Of a stretch of DNA of 64,000 nucleotides, positions 1 through 11,779 are shown one piece after another. How positions within the stretch are numbered: the stretch's first letter is position 1; each line of letters opens with the position of its first letter. This stretch comes from Trichuris trichiura. Taxonomy: Eukaryota > Nematoda > Enoplea > Trichinellida > Trichuridae. The translations under genes were made by a program, and so were the position numbers. Under the pieces are notes generated by a model that had not been told where the DNA came from, did not search any database, and worked only from the letters and a program-made list of their open reading frames with translations. The DNA is taken from contig JBAJFE010000060.1 of the NCBI GenBank assembly GCA_037903355.1, forward strand, positions 248,001-312,000, written 5' to 3'.

Positions 1-3000
1 CAGAAATGAAGCACACTGCATAATGTGTATGCATTCCCCAACGGAATGCATAAAGTTTGTTAGGACAGTCAGTGGGCTCTGGTGTGCATGATGGCGGTTA
101 TAATGCGGTCCCAGTTGGAAGTTAAAAGTGTTCGATTGAAAGATTAGTTAATAAATACCTGTCTGTTTTCGAATGGGAAAAACACTTTCTGTTAAGGTTA
201 CCGATAAGAAGCGCTGTGAAGAAGGGCGGTTAATTTCTACCTTAATCGCAGTGAGACATGTTCAAGCGAAAGGTTGGCTAAACACTGGACGCTCATCCAC
301 TTATCAATAGGTACTACAAATTTTATAGAACAGATGGCAACATTTTTCGGCTTGAAATTAAAAAATTCCCAAGAATAACTTAGACAACAAATACATAGAA
401 CAGAGCACTAAGACATAGACTCAAGTCGATGCAAAGAAAAGACAATGAATTACGCTATAATATGCGTGAAAAACGGCGGTAACAGAAGCCTTTTGAAGCC
501 GGGAAGACATATAAGCCGTCAGAATGGCGAAAGCCAGATGCAAGATGAGTTTATCGTTGATCATTTTACACGGCTGGGGAAATTGAGCAGCGTGAGAACT
601 GCCAACGGTCTTGCTTTCGATTTACTATTTTTGTTTCTTTTTCTTCCCTCCCCGTAACAAGAGGAACAAAGCATAGCCCATCTCTTTGGGTTACAAACTC
701 ACATCAAACGTTTACTCCTTTCTGTTTTTGGCCCCCTAACAACAACACACACCGCTCAACTCGCAACGAAAACACGTCACTTCTAGCATCATCACACTCG
801 ATGCGTAAGTTTTTCTGTTCTCCTGTTGCTACGCCCACCTACAGATTTCCACCGCTGGGTTGCACCCCTCAACATTTTGTAACGGCGTGAAATTTGTAAG
901 CACGTTTTTCATCCCCAGATTTTGTAAAGCAATAGTTCTGCCTCGCCTGATTGGCACCAAAAAGCCAATCAGGCGAGGCAGAACAAGGTGCTGGTAGTCA
1001 AGTCAGCGGGTTAACACTAACCAACCGGCGGCTGAACTGGCACTTTACTGCGGTAAACATGCTATACTATTCGCGGTCAGTGGTAGCAATAAGGCATTCT
1101 GTGACGATGAACGACACGTACAGACATTTTATTGAAAGATTAACTCTGTATAGAATATAGAAAATAGCGACACTGATGCAAACGGAACACACGACCTATT
1201 CGCCAACCCATCGCTACCGCAGCCATTGATACGGCGAGTCATGCACCCCATTCCTCTTCCCTATCCGCTGAGAACAGGTGAAAACCACCTGAAAGCTCTG
1301 GTCACCACAATTTTGTTCTTTGTTATAATGGGATGTTTCCGTAACAATAAAATTACATACTCTAAGCGAAAATGACTGAACGGGACAATGTTCCCTGGCA
1401 GAACAACACCCTAAAGGGACATTGAATCATAGAAACAATGAGCTAAGGCTGGCTGACGTTCTGCAAACTGCATACGGCTATTTAACGGGAAAAAGGAGTC
1501 ACTGAAATCGCCTTATAGGTTGTCATAAGTTTAAGCCGTGAGAGGGAGGAAATGACCTAATGTTGTTGCCATCAACACGGACTTCGTCTAGCAGCTAGCG
1601 CAGGCACACTAATAGCCACAGAAAGTTTTGCACTTAAGATATTCAGGGGATAATAACATATGGAAACGTACTCCGCAGAAGTGTACATAAATACACCTAT
1701 GGAAACTTACGCTATGGGAAGAAAACACATCTGTAACGAATCTGGACGAAGATAGGAGCCCACGGAATCATACTTCCTTAGTTCCATTCAAACGCATTTC
1801 TTTTAAATGGGAAGATGGAAACCCGTATACACGTTTAGACGTGCCTATCCTGCGCAAGTATCTTTGCAACATCTGGCTAGGAGAATCCTGGACCCAAAAA
1901 AGCGAACAGTCGCACGCCAATAAAAACGCTCACAGCGCGTGAAGGAAAGTGTGACCGAGTACCATGAAAAGGTACCCATGGAAATAAATCACATCGAATG
2001 CAGGCAATGAGGAAACGTGATGGGATGAAAACGAAACCGCCATCGAAAGGAAGGCTTGGGAATACGGCAGGGAAAACGTGATGCTCCCTTGGAAGTACAG
2101 AAAAATTGTTAACTATCACCAGTCACTCGATGAAATTCATGGTTGTAAATCAGTGGAAATGTACCTGGTGGAAACGCACCGGACAGAAAGGAAGCCTTGA
2201 AGAAATGTAATAGCATGAGGTATGACAAAACAGGCAAGAAAATCCTATGAGAGCTCACTACGACAACTTAGGTTTCCCAAAAAGAAACCCACGAAACGAA
2301 AAATAATGCCGACTGCCCTGAACCAAAGGAAGCTTGTCCACTGAAGAGTCATATGTGAGACAGCAGATTTCATTAGTACGAACTACGCGCCGAACCGTAC
2401 ACGCTGAAACGTACCGCACCCCAAACCGACCTCTCATTGAAACGACTGCCGACGAAGCCGACTGTCGGTGAAATGACTGTAATCGTTTCATTGAACTGCT
2501 GCCTTTCAATCTTTAAAAGTGTATTTTCAGTTCTAACTGCTTTGCATCACGCTTCGAATGGGCATTTATATATAAAGCTAAACTGGAAACGCTAAAATTC
2601 GACTGAAGCAAATGAAATGAGAGAAAACAAGATAGCAATTGTTGTGATACATGCCTGACGATACTTCACGTTTACTACGTTCTACTCTTTAAGACGCCGT
2701 AAAGTGCTTTAAATCTGAAATCACAATGTTTTAAGATAGTGGAAAGGCCCATTACAGTTCTGCGGCACATTTGATTTTGAAGAAACGATGAGAAGAGCGG
2801 AGCATTTAAAAAAAAAACAAGAAGTTTGCTCCGCGCGTAAAAGGATTTATACAAATACTTGTTGGAGGACTGGTTGGGCCTTAGCAAAAAGCAGTAGTGC
2901 AAGAAACAGAATGTTTATTTCAGGCATTTGCAAATTTTCATGTTTAAGCTGAAGCGAAGTAGGCTGGGTAAAAGAACCAGCAATGACAAAGAAAATATAG

Positions 3001-4783
3001 GATCTCTCTACTGGCTTTAAATTTTCAGTTTTCGATTTTTTAAAGAGCATTTTAATTTCTCCAGCCTTCCTGGAGTCATTCGCGTACCACATCTATTTTA
3101 TCATCATAACTTTGTTTTTACAAACAGCATACGAAATAGTATCCTATTCTTCAGTGGCTCTGACCCTCTTCCATTATTAACTGCGGCAATATGCCTTACT
3201 AAATAATGGTTTATTTATTCTTTCTGTAAGTTAATCTTGTGATAAGGCTTTTTTCCTGTTAAACTAGCAATTGTTTTCATAATAGGAGTGATGTTGTGCT
3301 AATTAACTGAGAAAACAAAAGGCATAAGGAAGGTTCGAGATTTTAGACATCCATTACCAAAAGCTGTCATCTTTGTCAGCCTCTTTTCAAACAGCCAGAT
3401 GTTTTTTTGTACATATCTGTCTTTCAGATCTTTCCTGTTCCGTAAGTAATGCTACTTCTTATTATGAATAAGTAAGCGAACAGTAGCAATCTTTCACCAT
3501 GCAGATGCGTATGGATATTGCCTTTCTGAAGATAGCTGATAACTGTAAATTTTAAGTAGCTGTTTTGTTGACAGCGATATCTTTGCATCTGTGATGCATA
3601 TTGTTTAAGCACAGATAGTTCAGCAAAGCAAGTCTCCTTCTAAAAGCACTATTTTCCAAAAGTTCAAATTGAAGGTTTCTATGATGGCAACCTATGCACT
3701 TATTATTAATTCTTATTCTACTAACTCTGGAAGAGTTTTAATTGGAGCATTGTGCATCTCAAATGTTCAAGATTATTCCTTAAACAGGCTTAGCTGTTTC
3801 AATATAAAAATTGCGGATGTAAGAAACAACAGTGTATACGTTACAGGCTACGTACGAAATGACAGCAATCTCCGGAATGCATGACGCTCGTGGGCAAAGT
3901 ACAAAATGTCTGTACTGTTTTAATATGCTGTACTCTTTGTCACGGACTTTTAGCTTAGGCTTACGCGAGGACAGGATACGGTAGCCAGCAAGGTTCTGCG
4001 ACCAGTGAACTAAATCCTTCTCACATCCTTGTCAGTTATCTTGTTCCGCTTTAGTAAAAGCCTAAGCAAAAATATAAAGAAAGTATATTCAGGGAAGTAG
4101 AGAAAAAACCACTTTGTCTCGTAGGCATCGCTATTGTAGGCCTGCTGGGGTATAGGTAAAAGACTCGATCTAACACTTTGTCACTCTGTCATTAGACATT
4201 GTACATGAAATGCGTAAAACATTAAGGTTTTTATACACTGCCTAAAGTTATTTGGCATTCTATAGATTGCCCAAGCATTCTACAGAATGCGTGACTTTAC
4301 ACATTGCCTGCAACATGTAGAACGCAACTGGATAGGGCTAACTAATTTCTGATTTTCAAAACATTATTCGGCAGTAACGCTGACATCACGCATTTAGACT
4401 GCACCTGAGCTTTGTTCTGTACTACCTATTATAACCGAACGTCAATTTTCTTAACTATGATTACATCTCTTCTCAAAAAACGGCGTTAGTTAACAACAGC
4501 AAATATTCAATTTTAGTCACTAACGGCAAAGTCATTTTCGAATTTTTACCGCTGAAAAAGTACTATAGCGCAATTAACACAGACATATTTCCGGATGAAT
4601 TTTTTTGGTTGCTTGATCTGTGTAACCAAATTATTGAGAAGAGCTGTGCACATAAATGAAATGTATTAGCATAATGCTCAGTCTGAATGTTTTCTTTATT
4701 TACTGCTTAAGTAATGCGGTCGAACTATAATATTAATTACGCAAATTTCGAAAGACAGGGTGTCTATTAACAGGCTTTGGTTG
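1..4783. other. Non-coding stretch, no gene seen
   Basis: I see no exon with family similarity on either strand. Open frames here are short and lack plausible splice borders. The stretch holds a perfect 21-bp hairpin near 0.95 kb and, between about 1.65 and 2.6 kb, repeated occurrences of a GGAAAC-containing motif in one orientation, both listed separately. It may be intergenic or part of introns of a gene lying to the left. Confidence 0.5.
935..984. repeat. Perfect 21-bp inverted repeat (hairpin)
   Basis: The left arm 935-955 begins GTTCTGCCTCGCC and is exactly complementary to the right arm 964-984, with an 8-base spacer (956-963). All 21 pairs match. It is GC-rich compared with its surroundings. 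No direct repeats flank it. It could be a small foldback element or a transcribed hairpin; the loop and stem are short for a typical animal pre-miRNA, so that reading is weak. Confidence 0.85.
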
Positions 4784-5070
4784 TTTCATAGTTGATCTTC
4801 TGGTTCACGGGTTTGGCCTGTTGGACGAATCTGTAAGTAAACTTCAAAGTGCCCTACCAACGAATGGATGAGCAACTTGTTAGAGAGGCAGCGTCTCTCC
4901 CTAACACTGCTGACGACGGAACAAGAGCAGTTCTGAAACGTACGGTATCCGACTTGTTCAGTAATTTCTCTAACAATTTTTCTCATCCATTCGTTGGTAG
5001 GACACTTTGAAGTTTACTTACAAATACACCCAACAGGCCAAACCCGTGAACCAGAAGATCAACTATGAAA
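4784..5070. repeat. Foldback element, copy A
   Basis: An inverted repeat with ends TTTCATAG and CTATGAAA. The arms share the end GTTGATCTTCTGGTTCACGG, the block GTAAGTAAACTT and the core CCAACGAATGGATGAGCAA. It is the same family as the copy at 57860-58157, and flanking similarity to that copy runs about 30 bp past the left end. The inner part of the left arm (about 4895-4925) is replaced by unrelated sequence, so this copy is older or rearranged. No protein is encoded. Confidence 0.85.
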
Positions 5071-8000
5071 TTAAGCAAATCTTAAAATAGTTTCCTGTTT
5101 ATTTCGGTACACTAGTGTAACTTAAAAACCATTAAAAACAGGATTTTATAACGGATGCTCTATTTTTCACTGCTTAAGAAGGCAACCTATCTCTCGAATG
5201 TTCAAATAGTTAAATCTTTCTGTAGCCCACTAGTGAGGTTTCCATAATTACAGGCAGCGTTTACAGCAGGAGAACTTATTGAATTAACAAAAGTCTGAAA
5301 ACTGCTCTAAAGCAAATTAATTTTGCCGCATGATCGTCGAAAATTTGTTCACATGAAGGTGGTAGTATAAGAGACGTTGGAGTGACAAAATATTTTCCGG
5401 ATCAAAATCAGGCTCCTGGAATCGACCTTGCCTCTCCATCAGCATGTAACAGATCCGTCACCGTACTGATTTTGCAGCGTGCTCACCTACCTTCGGGTAA
5501 ATTTGCCTAGGTGGTCCCATATGAAATATTAATTGCTGTGTCATGTGGTCACCTCGAGCAGCCTTTTTAAAAGTAAAGTATGAACTTCGCCTCAGCATGC
5601 CTTCTCAGTCGTTTTGCACTCACGACCCCTTGTCAATAGGAAAAATTAATGTTCACGGAAGCTTTTATTAGCGACAATTCCAATGGCTAAGTAAAACCAA
5701 TGGTGCCCAACAGGTGGTAGCAGCTGAGAATGACCCATTTCTGTTCTGGCTCTGTAACTTGCCTTCTCCGGTGACCCATCCTTTCCTGAGACAATCCATC
5801 ATAATAATTTTCGCATAATCATCCATGGTGGTCTGTATGGAGTCAGTAGTAAACTTGTTACCTTGACACCTGGAGATATTTCGTCTCCTAATGGTACTGC
5901 ATTACAATTGCATCTGCATGCCTTCTGCATTCCAGAAAAGTCACCTTCTCCAATAGTAGCCCATAACTGATGAAACTATTTCTCAGCATCAGAAAGAGAT
6001 ACCATCACAAAAAAGTAATGATATTATTACTATTTGTTTTTAAATGCGGAACAGTCTGCCTTTGTTCAGTACCCATCCGCTAATGGCAATAAGTTACTTT
6101 AGTTATCGCTTAGTTTGTTCTAGCATGTTATTGCAAGCTAATTTTAACTGCTAAGCTGAACGTTAACTATAGCTCTGCGCGTACACTCTAGCAATTAAAC
6201 GTGGATCCTCTGTTTTTTAAGCAAGTGGCATCTTATCCGTTTTCTAAATTTTACATTTCACATTTAGAGAGGCTTTCTCGATATCATGCTTTCGCAGACT
6301 GTTAGTCCTATAAAAGCAGCTTACAAATTTGGTTCGTGCTGTTAGCTAGTCTTAAGGCTTAAAATTCGTTTTATGAAGTACTGCAAAATCAATTCTAGTA
6401 GTTCTTCACCTGAAACCAAGCTGTATTTCAACCACTTTTATTGGTAACTTATAGCAGCTGTCACGTAGATTCAAACATTCAGTGCCTTCATAATCATACG
6501 AATCATTGAAATACGACCCGTCAGTTAAGCGATGAGAAAGCGCTGGAAATCTTCCTGCACTCTGACTGTCCGGCCTTTTGCAACCGTTTTGGTAAATTAG
6601 CGGAGTGTACTCTCTTACAGCTTTGCAGCACTAAGTTGCACTTCAGTCTGTACATTATAAACGGAAATTAAAAAACTTCCCCGTGTAAGTATACTGATGA
6701 AGCATAAAATCAGTCGCAATGAAATACAGATTACGCAAATGTGCTTTTTGCTCAGATTCACATTCTAGCCATAGTTTCATTAAGAGCACAGCATTGTGAA
6801 TTTAAGAAGAATAGCGTAATAGTAAATGGATTATTTTAATGGCTGATGCTACTGCAAAGGACCAACATGTTAATTATACTACAATGATATACTACAGTGA
6901 ACATAACAACAGCCTCTGTCAACTGGAACCGTAACTGGCTACCCACCTGCGGCAGTAGTAGAATAATAAAGCAAAGATAACTGACCACTGCACAGCGTTG
7001 AACTCTAAAGTCGAATGTGAAAGTCTTGTTTCTCAGGTTTCCAATTTTGTAAAAATTTTCTGCTTTTTGTGTACATGTTATCAATAAACAAAAAGTAAGT
7101 TTGGCTATCGTATCGACTTCATCTGAGGAAAATTTCAAAAGTGTGCCAAGTAATTAAAGGTGCAGTACTGCTTTGTTGAATCAGCTGAATCGATAGCTTT
7201 TTCATCATGTATTAATGCTTGAGCTCTACTGGTCTTTGAGTAGCGGACGAATTATACCCTGTATTTTCTTTTAAACAGGTAGCAGGTGTCGTCCTCTTTT
7301 GCTCATTTTAAGGCTGATTGCGTAAAATAGCAACAAAGCTTAACAAAAATGCAACCTTTCGTTGTATCTTCCGTGAGGCTTATAATTATGGTTAAGTTAA
7401 AAGATGTACTTATTTTCAGAGGACTGCAAGAGCCTCTGCTCATGCAAAACCATTAGCAGACCTTTTAAAAACATGCACGGCAATATATCTAAAGCTCACC
7501 TGCACTATGAAGAACAGCGACGACTAAAAAAGTTTGATCAAAAATTTCAGGAATGCGCATAGCACTGGAATCAACGCACTGCTTCACACCTGTAAGAAGT
7601 GCGATTTGGTTTAAATTTTAAAAAAATATAGCGCATGACCGCGTTCGTTTAAAAGCCGTGGAAGGACAAGGAACCAACAATGAACTTACCATTAAATGAT
7701 TTATCTGCAACCATTCCACTTTTCTGCCTTGTGTTTAGCAGCAACAGGTGCAAGCGTCTATGCTTCTGCGAACTATAGTTGGAATGTCACATCATTTAAA
7801 ATGCTTTTCTCTCAGCTTTTTTCTGAACAAATTCTGAAAAGCAGTGAAAGCATCAGCGTGTCAAGCAGACGTTATCTTCGTTAATGGCAGCTCGTTGTGA
7901 CTTAGTCAATGTCTGTTCCAGTAAATCAACGCTCTAATGACGCATGTGAAATTTCTATTGTCAAACATAAAGCCGCTGCGATATATGCTGTTAATGTACA

Positions 8001-8776
8001 CTGTATTGGTAAAGGGGTTTTCTATAAAAATACTTTGAATATTTTTAACGTTGTTTCAACTTTTGGCAGGCGACAATGGGCAAAAGCAAGTATCAAGTCT
8101 CCATGAATACTTCCTTAGCGTAAGCATTTCTATAATTCAATGCGTCTCAAAAATGAGCTGATAATTGATAGCTAAGGTGATGTGAGGCAAAACATATGGC
8201 AATTATCCTAAACATTTTTAGCTATCGCCCTCTGACTAATGTGTAACCTTTCTCGCTTACTCGAAGTGATCACTTGCAATAGCTGGTAGCCAATTGTTCC
8301 AGAGAACATTCATCATCTATTGTAGCTGATGCGACCTTTTCATCTTAACAGTGGTAGGTTGATACAATATAATCATACTTCGGCGTCAGAGTAACTATAC
8401 ACTCATGATGACGTATCATCTGGATGCTGTGAATCTTCAAACAGAAGCAATGGGATTCCTAATTGCCGATTTAACATTTCAAAATGTTCTTGAGAAATTT
8501 GTATCACTTGTCGCAATGCGTGCCACCTTACCGCGTTGGTTTGCAGTATGATTCTGTTTTTTAACTGTGAAATCACATCGTACTAGTGAAGTAGATCTCT
8601 TCCCAAAAATAAATTTTTAAATCAACCTGCAACTGCCTCGCCTCCAGCTAAAGTTGAATAAAACAATGGGGATCAGTTCAGAGGCCAGTTTGGTGATCTT
8701 CGCCATAAATACGTGATAATGTTCATTTTGCGATTGTTCTCCAAATCCAGAGAATTATCAGTTGCCCTGGTAACTT
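5071..8776. other. Non-coding stretch, nothing recognised
   Basis: Both strands contain only short open frames without conserved motifs or convincing splice sites. A minus-strand frame at 6836-7138 (100 codons) shows no family features. No repeats, tRNA-like A/B boxes or hairpins of note were seen. Confidence 0.5.
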
Positions 8777-9134
8777 GTGTTGAAGGTCTTCCTCAAACCG
8801 ATTATTCTAACAGTTTTGAACAGTAGCGATTCGTTGGCAACCGTGCCGGACTGCTCAGATAGTTGCCCGGCAAACTATGATGAATCGGTTCAAGTGGTCA
8901 AAGTTGAAACAGATCAAATTGAGTCAAGTTGGGGACAAAAAGAGTCAATTAATCTTACGCCTCCTTGTCCGCTCCCACGGCCGTTTAAACATGATGACAA
9001 GCAGCGCTTCTGCCGACACACTAGCAAGCATTGCTAGTTGGTCAACGTTCCGGTCGTCGCTGCAGGGGAACAATAAGCAAATCTGTTTTGGAGGTAATGA
9101 ATCAAGTGCACTGACTCCGTCTTGACCACGCCAC

Positions 9135-9455
9135 ATGCATCCGGCTGTAAAAGCCAACGGCGGTGGAGATAAAAAGCTAACAGGCAGCGGCTTGCACACA
9201 GCTGGCGTGGGTATAGTTCAAATGACAAGCCCTGAAGCTGCCTTCTGGCTTATTCATGCAAAGGTGGTCGCCAAGCAGCTGTTACTACGCGGAATCTTCA
9301 AACGACACAGAGATTGTAAAGTAGTGCATTGTGAGTTAGAACAAAACTGCATCTCACCTTTCGTCAATGAGCCAATAGCAATATATGTCACTACTGCATA
9401 CATACAGGCGGCAGTCGTTCCACTGCTGGCCGCTACTAACCCAGATCAGCAGTAA
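9135..9455 (+). CDS. Possible small protein or exon, unknown
   Basis: A 106-codon frame opens with ATG in a fair context (CCACATGC) and ends at TAA. Third codon positions are richer in G and C than the surroundings, which is the main reason to keep it. The product would be mixed, with an alanine/valine-rich C-terminal half and no signal peptide, membrane segment or motif that I recognise. Overlapping frames at 8777-9037 and 8877-9125 show that this GC-richer patch is open in several frames, so chance is a real alternative. I cannot assign a function. Confidence 0.25.
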   Translation: MHPAVKANGGGDKKLTGSGLHTAGVGIVQMTSPEAAFWLIHAKVVAKQLLLRGIFKRHRDCKVVHCELEQNCISPFVNEPIAIYVTTAYIQAAVVPLLAATNPDQQ

Positions 9456-11122
9456 ACTATGGTCATTTATGGTCATATGCGCTGATCTAACAAAATTCTT
9501 TGCCTCCCAACTAGTTCCTGGGTGTTCTTCGTTACCATACTTTTCTTGCTTGCATTTTTACTTTTACACAATTCGGTTCGCAATAACGCGTTGTTAAGCT
9601 GCCCAAGAACTTCCTGCGAAGGCAGAAAACATGTGCCCGTCAAACGATGATTTCTGTTAAGCCAAAGTGCAAAGCTGTTCGAAGTAAGAGAATAAAGATA
9701 TTGTCGCTTTTCTCAGCTGTGAGCAGGCTTTACAGACTTCAAATTTGGAAATAGCATGCACGTTAGGCAACCGCACAAGTTGCGACCATCTTGGCAAACC
9801 AGTAGAATGCCATGATGACTTTGGATATTTTATTGAGTGCGTTACAGTTTAGCCCATGCATCTGCAAGCGACCGCCCATTCTAACCATGGTCTCCCTATT
9901 TAACTGTAATTCGCATTTACTTGTTGTGATTCTTGCACTCATTTGCACAGAAGATTCAATGCCTATACAAACGATGTTGTCCACGTGTACGTGCCCCTGT
10001 ACAGGAAAAGGGTGGCGGACGTGATCGAGAGCTAACATGATGAGCAATAAGCATTGCGGCTTCGTTTCAGCAGAACTATTGCTACCAGACACGACATCTG
10101 GTTTAGCTGTAAGAGAAGAAACCCTAGAAAAAATGTGGGGTTACGTTGCTGATTGACAGCACAATGGTCGCGTGGTCTGTCGCCTCAAGCTTTTGACAAC
10201 GTAGCCTATCGCTGAAAACACAACGATAGCTGGCTTTTTGCTTCCAGTGACTAATTCACTCTGGATACTGTTCCAACATTCAACTGACGCAATACAACTG
10301 TTCCTGCAGAATGAGAAAGGTGCTGTTTTTCAGCATACTTTCTCAGTTAGAGTTGCGAACGTCTGTTGACTGGTATTTACTTCCTGCCGTAATTAATAGC
10401 ATCATGGTAGGTAGCCATTATGCGCAAAGCTTCTACACTACGCAGCAGCACGGCGGGACGCATTGTAGGACAAAAAATAGGCATTTTGCAAAGAAGTCTG
10501 GTTACGGTAAATGTAATTTGCGATAATCCAGCGTTAGCTCTTCATGTAAAAGTGGGCCTTCGTGCAGTCTGAAGCATGTGCAAATGAACCCCTGATGCTA
10601 AAGACCGTCGGATTTATTTCACCAGTCGTTATCCATGGGATTTGGTGCTGTCAATTTCGTTTCTTATGCTGCAGGTGGCTTGCCACTTAGCCTTAAGCCT
10701 AACTCCCTCTGCCGTTTTTAAGCCATCTACTAAGAAGCTGTTGAAAAGTGCAGTTCTTCAGCTGGCGACTTATACGACTGTTACTGCTGTTCTAAGCTTT
10801 TGACCACTAGCATTTATTTAGAGTACCTTTTCAGAAATGCACATTAGTTGGTTGTGTTGGACTAGGGATTTTCTAAACAGTGTCTTTCTTAAAGAACGTT
10901 CAGAAGAGATGAACTAGGATTAGCGATGGTTAGGAAATGGGGACAGCGGGCTTCCGGTACGTAAACTGGCTCATGGCTGGAGTGAACACCCTTGGTTGGA
11001 TGGCAACGACCTAAATGCTGGCGCCACAAGCGCTATTAGATTACAAGCGCTTCTGGAATTGAGCTGAACAAGTCAAAGACAATTGGACGATTTTGTGGAA
11101 GTGGTGATCACCTATTGGTTGA
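9456..11122. other. Non-coding upstream region of the MyoD gene
   Basis: No exon is recognised. A 109-codon minus-strand frame (9763-10092) is unsupported by splice borders or motifs. One CAGCTG E-box core lies at 10759-10764. The stretch is most likely distal regulatory or intergenic DNA. Confidence 0.45.
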
Positions 11123-11327
11123 ACTTGGGAAGGCCAGTCGGCAGCACGCCAAGCTTCATTCTTAAGCCCGGAATTCGCTTTGAATTACTTGGTCGAACAG
11201 TTGTTCAAGGAGCTGTTGCCAGTTTTTGTCAACACCTCTGCTTTGAGAAACGACATCGACGACCAACTGACTGAGAGTGAACGCTGCATTTATTTACGAG
11301 TGCTACAAACGGCTAACTCGACACAAG
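11123..11327 (+). CDS. Candidate unassigned exon upstream of MyoD
   Basis: A 68-codon stretch with no ATG is open from the stop at 11120-11122 to a good splice donor (CAAG|GTGAGT, exon end 11327, phase 1). The translation is strongly protein-like: it includes ALNYLVEQLFKELLPVFV and later ESERCIYLRVLQ, an amphipathic helical pattern. I do not recognise the family. Possible acceptors at the left are weak. No downstream exon in matching phase was found before the MyoD ATG, and joining directly to the MyoD frame fails by phase. It may be an internal or late exon of an upstream gene, a decayed gene copy, or a 5' exon of an alternative MyoD transcript. Confidence 0.35.
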
Positions 11328-11427
11328 GTGAGTATTAGCAGTTGTTACATCGGGAGCACCATCTGCGTGTACAGTTGCGTTCAAATTGCATAGTATGTTT
11401 ATAGAGCTTTGATATTTTCGCTAGAGT

Positions 11428-11730
11428 CAGCTGTGATTCCTTAAAGAAACTTTCCCTTCTCTGCGCCAGCCTTTCTGTTCCGTCATTTTCCCGGTTTGCC
11501 CATGTGGCGCAGTCTATGTTCTCCCGTCGCAGCTGAACACCACTCGTTTTGCCGTTAAGTTATCTTTTCAAAGCGTCTCATTTCTTTGCCGCTTCCCTCC
11601 ATCTCTGTCTCTAATTGAGGCGAATCCTTACCTTCGTTGATCACATTTTTTTGCTGCAATGACGGGCAGCTCCAAAATCTGCACCTTTCCAATGCTAAGC
11701 GAAAGGCGAATTTGCATGGCAGCTCAGCTG
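11428..11730 (+). promoter_or_regulatory. Cluster of three CAGCTG E-boxes
   Basis: Perfect CAGCTG cores occur at 11428-11433, 11530-11535 and 11725-11730, all within 360 bp of the MyoD-family start codon. CAGCTG is a preferred myogenic bHLH/E-protein site. The cluster would fit autoregulation, which is known for MyoD genes, but binding is inferred from sequence only. Confidence 0.4.
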
Positions 11731-11779
11731 CCAAAGAAATGCAGTGACAATCCATTACGGATGAGACATTTTATCTTAG

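Noticed and set aside
3325..3345. A tRNA B-box-like string (AAGGTTCGAGATTTT)
   Set aside because: No A-box or cloverleaf arms could be placed around it.
9763..10092. A 109-codon minus-strand frame
   Set aside because: No family features, and the plus strand is also open over part of it; not supported.
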